5,052 nucleotides of DNA from NCBI GenBank assembly GCA_902795985.1, contig CADBNG010000147.1, forward strand, positions 1-5,052. The letters are read 5' to 3'. This DNA is from an uncultured Lachnospiraceae bacterium. Lineage in GTDB: Bacteria > Bacillota_A > Clostridia > Lachnospirales > Lachnospiraceae. The position numbers and the translations under genes were made by a program. This document shows positions 3,898 to 5,052 of the stretch, in pieces (position 1 is the first letter of the stretch; the number at the start of each line of letters is the position of its first letter). Under the pieces are notes generated by a model that was given only the letters and a program-made list of their open reading frames with translations, ran no database searches and was not told the DNA's origin.

Positions 3898-5052
3898 ATG
3901 GAACAATACGTGATCAAGGGGGGAGTCCCGTTAGTGGGCGAGGTCACGATAGGGGGAGCAAAAAACGCTGCACTCGGCATTATTACCGCGGCACTGATGA
4001 GCAACGAAACCGTAACGCTCGAAAATGTGCCGGATGTCAGCGACATTAATGCCCTTCTGGGCGCGGTCTCTCACGTCGGAGCTGTAGTTACGAAGACAGA
4101 CCGCCATACAATAAAGATCAACGGCGCATCCATCAGCAACGTGCGGGTAGAGGATGAATTTATCCGGAAGATCCGTGCTTCCTATTATCTGCTGGGTGCC
4201 CTTCTCGGAAAATTCAAGAAAGCGGAGGTGCCGCTTCCCGGCGGATGCAATATCGGCAGCCGTCCCATCAATCTTCACATCAAGGGCTTTGAGGCCATGG
4301 GCGCGAAGGTTGAGATCCGGAACGGATCCGTTATCGCCGCGGCACAGGACCTTCACGGGGCGCATATTTATCTGGATATGCCTTCCGTGGGCGCCACCAT
4401 CAATATCATGATGGCCGCAACCCTCGCAAGAGGAAACACCGTGATCGAAAACGCCGCGCGTGAACCCCACGTCGTGGACGTGGCAAACTTCCTGAACAGC
4501 ATGGGTGCCGTAATCCGCGGCGCCGGAACGGAAGTGATCCGTATTAAAGGGGTGGAATCTCTCCATAAAACGGAGTATTCCATCGTTCCCGACATGATCG
4601 AAGCCGGGACGTTCCTGATGGCCGCCGCCGCAACCCGCGGAGACGTGCTGGTCAAGAATGTGATCCCGAAGCATCTGGAAGCCATTACCGCCAAACTCGA
4701 AGAGATCGGCTGCGAGATCGAGGAGTTCGACGACTCCGTACGGATCTGCGCCAAGAGCCGTTTGAACCGGACCAACGTCAAAACCCAGCCGTATCCCGGC
4801 TATCCTACCGATATGCAGCCGCAGATGGCCGTTCTTTTAACGACCGCCAACGGACCGAGCATTATAACGGAAAGCATTTTCGACAACCGTTTCAAATATG
4901 TGGACGAACTGGCCCGTATGGGCGCCCGTATCAAGGTTGAGGGCAATACCGCGATCATCGAAGGGGTGGAAGCTCTCACCGGCGCAAGAGTCAGTGCGCC
5001 GGATTTAAGAGCGGGAGCAGCCCTTGTCATTGCCGCGCTGTCGGCGGAAGGC
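3898..5052 (+). CDS. murA: UDP-N-acetylglucosamine 1-carboxyvinyltransferase (MurA), 3' end beyond window
   Basis: MurA transfers enolpyruvate from phosphoenolpyruvate to UDP-GlcNAc, the first committed step of peptidoglycan synthesis in the cytoplasm, and is the target of fosfomycin. The 385 residues present are about nine tenths of the usual 415-435. Visible hallmarks are K22-N23 in GGAKNAAL, the catalytic C117 in PGGCNIGSRP (so fosfomycin-sensitive by this criterion), D305 in GYPTDMQ, and D369-R371 in the APDLRAG motif. RASYYLLGALLGKFK (93-107), SVGATINIM (163-171) and RFKYVDELARMGA (331-343) resemble the Bacillus MurAB/MurZ paralogue more than MurAA. GAGGTGA (3888-3894) precedes the ATG by 3 nt. 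An earlier in-frame ATG at 3880 is excluded by a TGA at 3892-3894. One difference is Met233 in VPDMIEAGTF, where E. coli and B. subtilis have Arg. Expression is probably driven by the promoter at 3748-3776. Confidence 0.96.
   Translation, partial: MEQYVIKGGVPLVGEVTIGGAKNAALGIITAALMSNETVTLENVPDVSDINALLGAVSHVGAVVTKTDRHTIKINGASISNVRVEDEFIRKIRASYYLLGALLGKFKKAEVPLPGGCNIGSRPINLHIKGFEAMGAKVEIRNGSVIAAAQDLHGAHIYLDMPSVGATINIMMAATLARGNTVIENAAREPHVVDVANFLNSMGAVIRGAGTEVIRIKGVESLHKTEYSIVPDMIEAGTFLMAAAATRGDVLVKNVIPKHLEAITAKLEEIGCEIEEFDDSVRICAKSRLNRTNVKTQPYPGYPTDMQPQMAVLLTTANGPSIITESIFDNRFKYVDELARMGARIKVEGNTAIIEGVEALTGARVSAPDLRAGAALVIAALSAEG

Noticed and set aside
3931..4674. A 247-codon minus-strand frame opposite murA
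   Set aside because: It is His/Gly/Asp-rich low-quality sequence typical of the reverse of a conserved coding strand, and murA is unambiguous.

Overview
The window suggests an anaerobic, moderately GC-rich member of the Clostridia (Lachnospiraceae-like; this is inference). The reasons are a four-subunit ferredoxin-dependent 2-oxoacid oxidoreductase, strong AGGAGG-type ribosome binding sites throughout, sigma-A type promoters, and a MurA that resembles the second Firmicutes paralogue (MurAB/MurZ type). All convincing genes lie on the + strand.

Region 1 (1-2728): after the probable tail of an upstream gene (stop at 70-72) there is a near-consensus sigma-A promoter (TTGACA, 17 bp, CATAAT) and a tightly packed four-gene operon: a two-cluster ferredoxin subunit (145-381), the VorB-type alpha subunit (378-1454), the thiamine-pyrophosphate beta subunit (1455-2198) and the gamma subunit (2201-2728). 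Junctions are an ATGA overlap, a 0-nt gap and a 2-nt gap. Together they form a cytoplasmic enzyme that converts a branched-chain 2-oxoacid, CoA and oxidised ferredoxin into acyl-CoA, CO2 and reduced ferredoxin, probably reversibly. This would link Val/Leu/Ile fermentation to the ferredoxin pool.

Region 2 (2729-3677): a 298-residue secreted protein of unrecognised family with a clear signal peptide and a Tyr/Lys-rich, beta-propeller-like body. It has no obvious link to either neighbour. A 14-bp sequence (one mismatch) occurs at the stop codon before it and again at its own stop codon.

Region 3 (3678-3897): a 220-bp intergenic stretch dense in symmetry. It holds a weak hairpin, an AT-rich hairpin that could be a poor terminator, a good sigma-A promoter (TTTACA, 17 bp, TAAAAT), a perfect 9-bp inverted repeat over the predicted transcription start, and a leader that can fold into a closed stem-loop just before the murA ribosome binding site. 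TTTAC and GTAAA alternate three times across the promoter. I recognise no known riboswitch or operator here.

Region 4 (3898-5052): murA, first committed step of peptidoglycan synthesis, cut by the window edge after 385 codons. No mobile element, CRISPR array, tRNA or rRNA was seen. The window is largely ordinary metabolism; the murA leader and the flanked secreted gene are the parts worth a second look.
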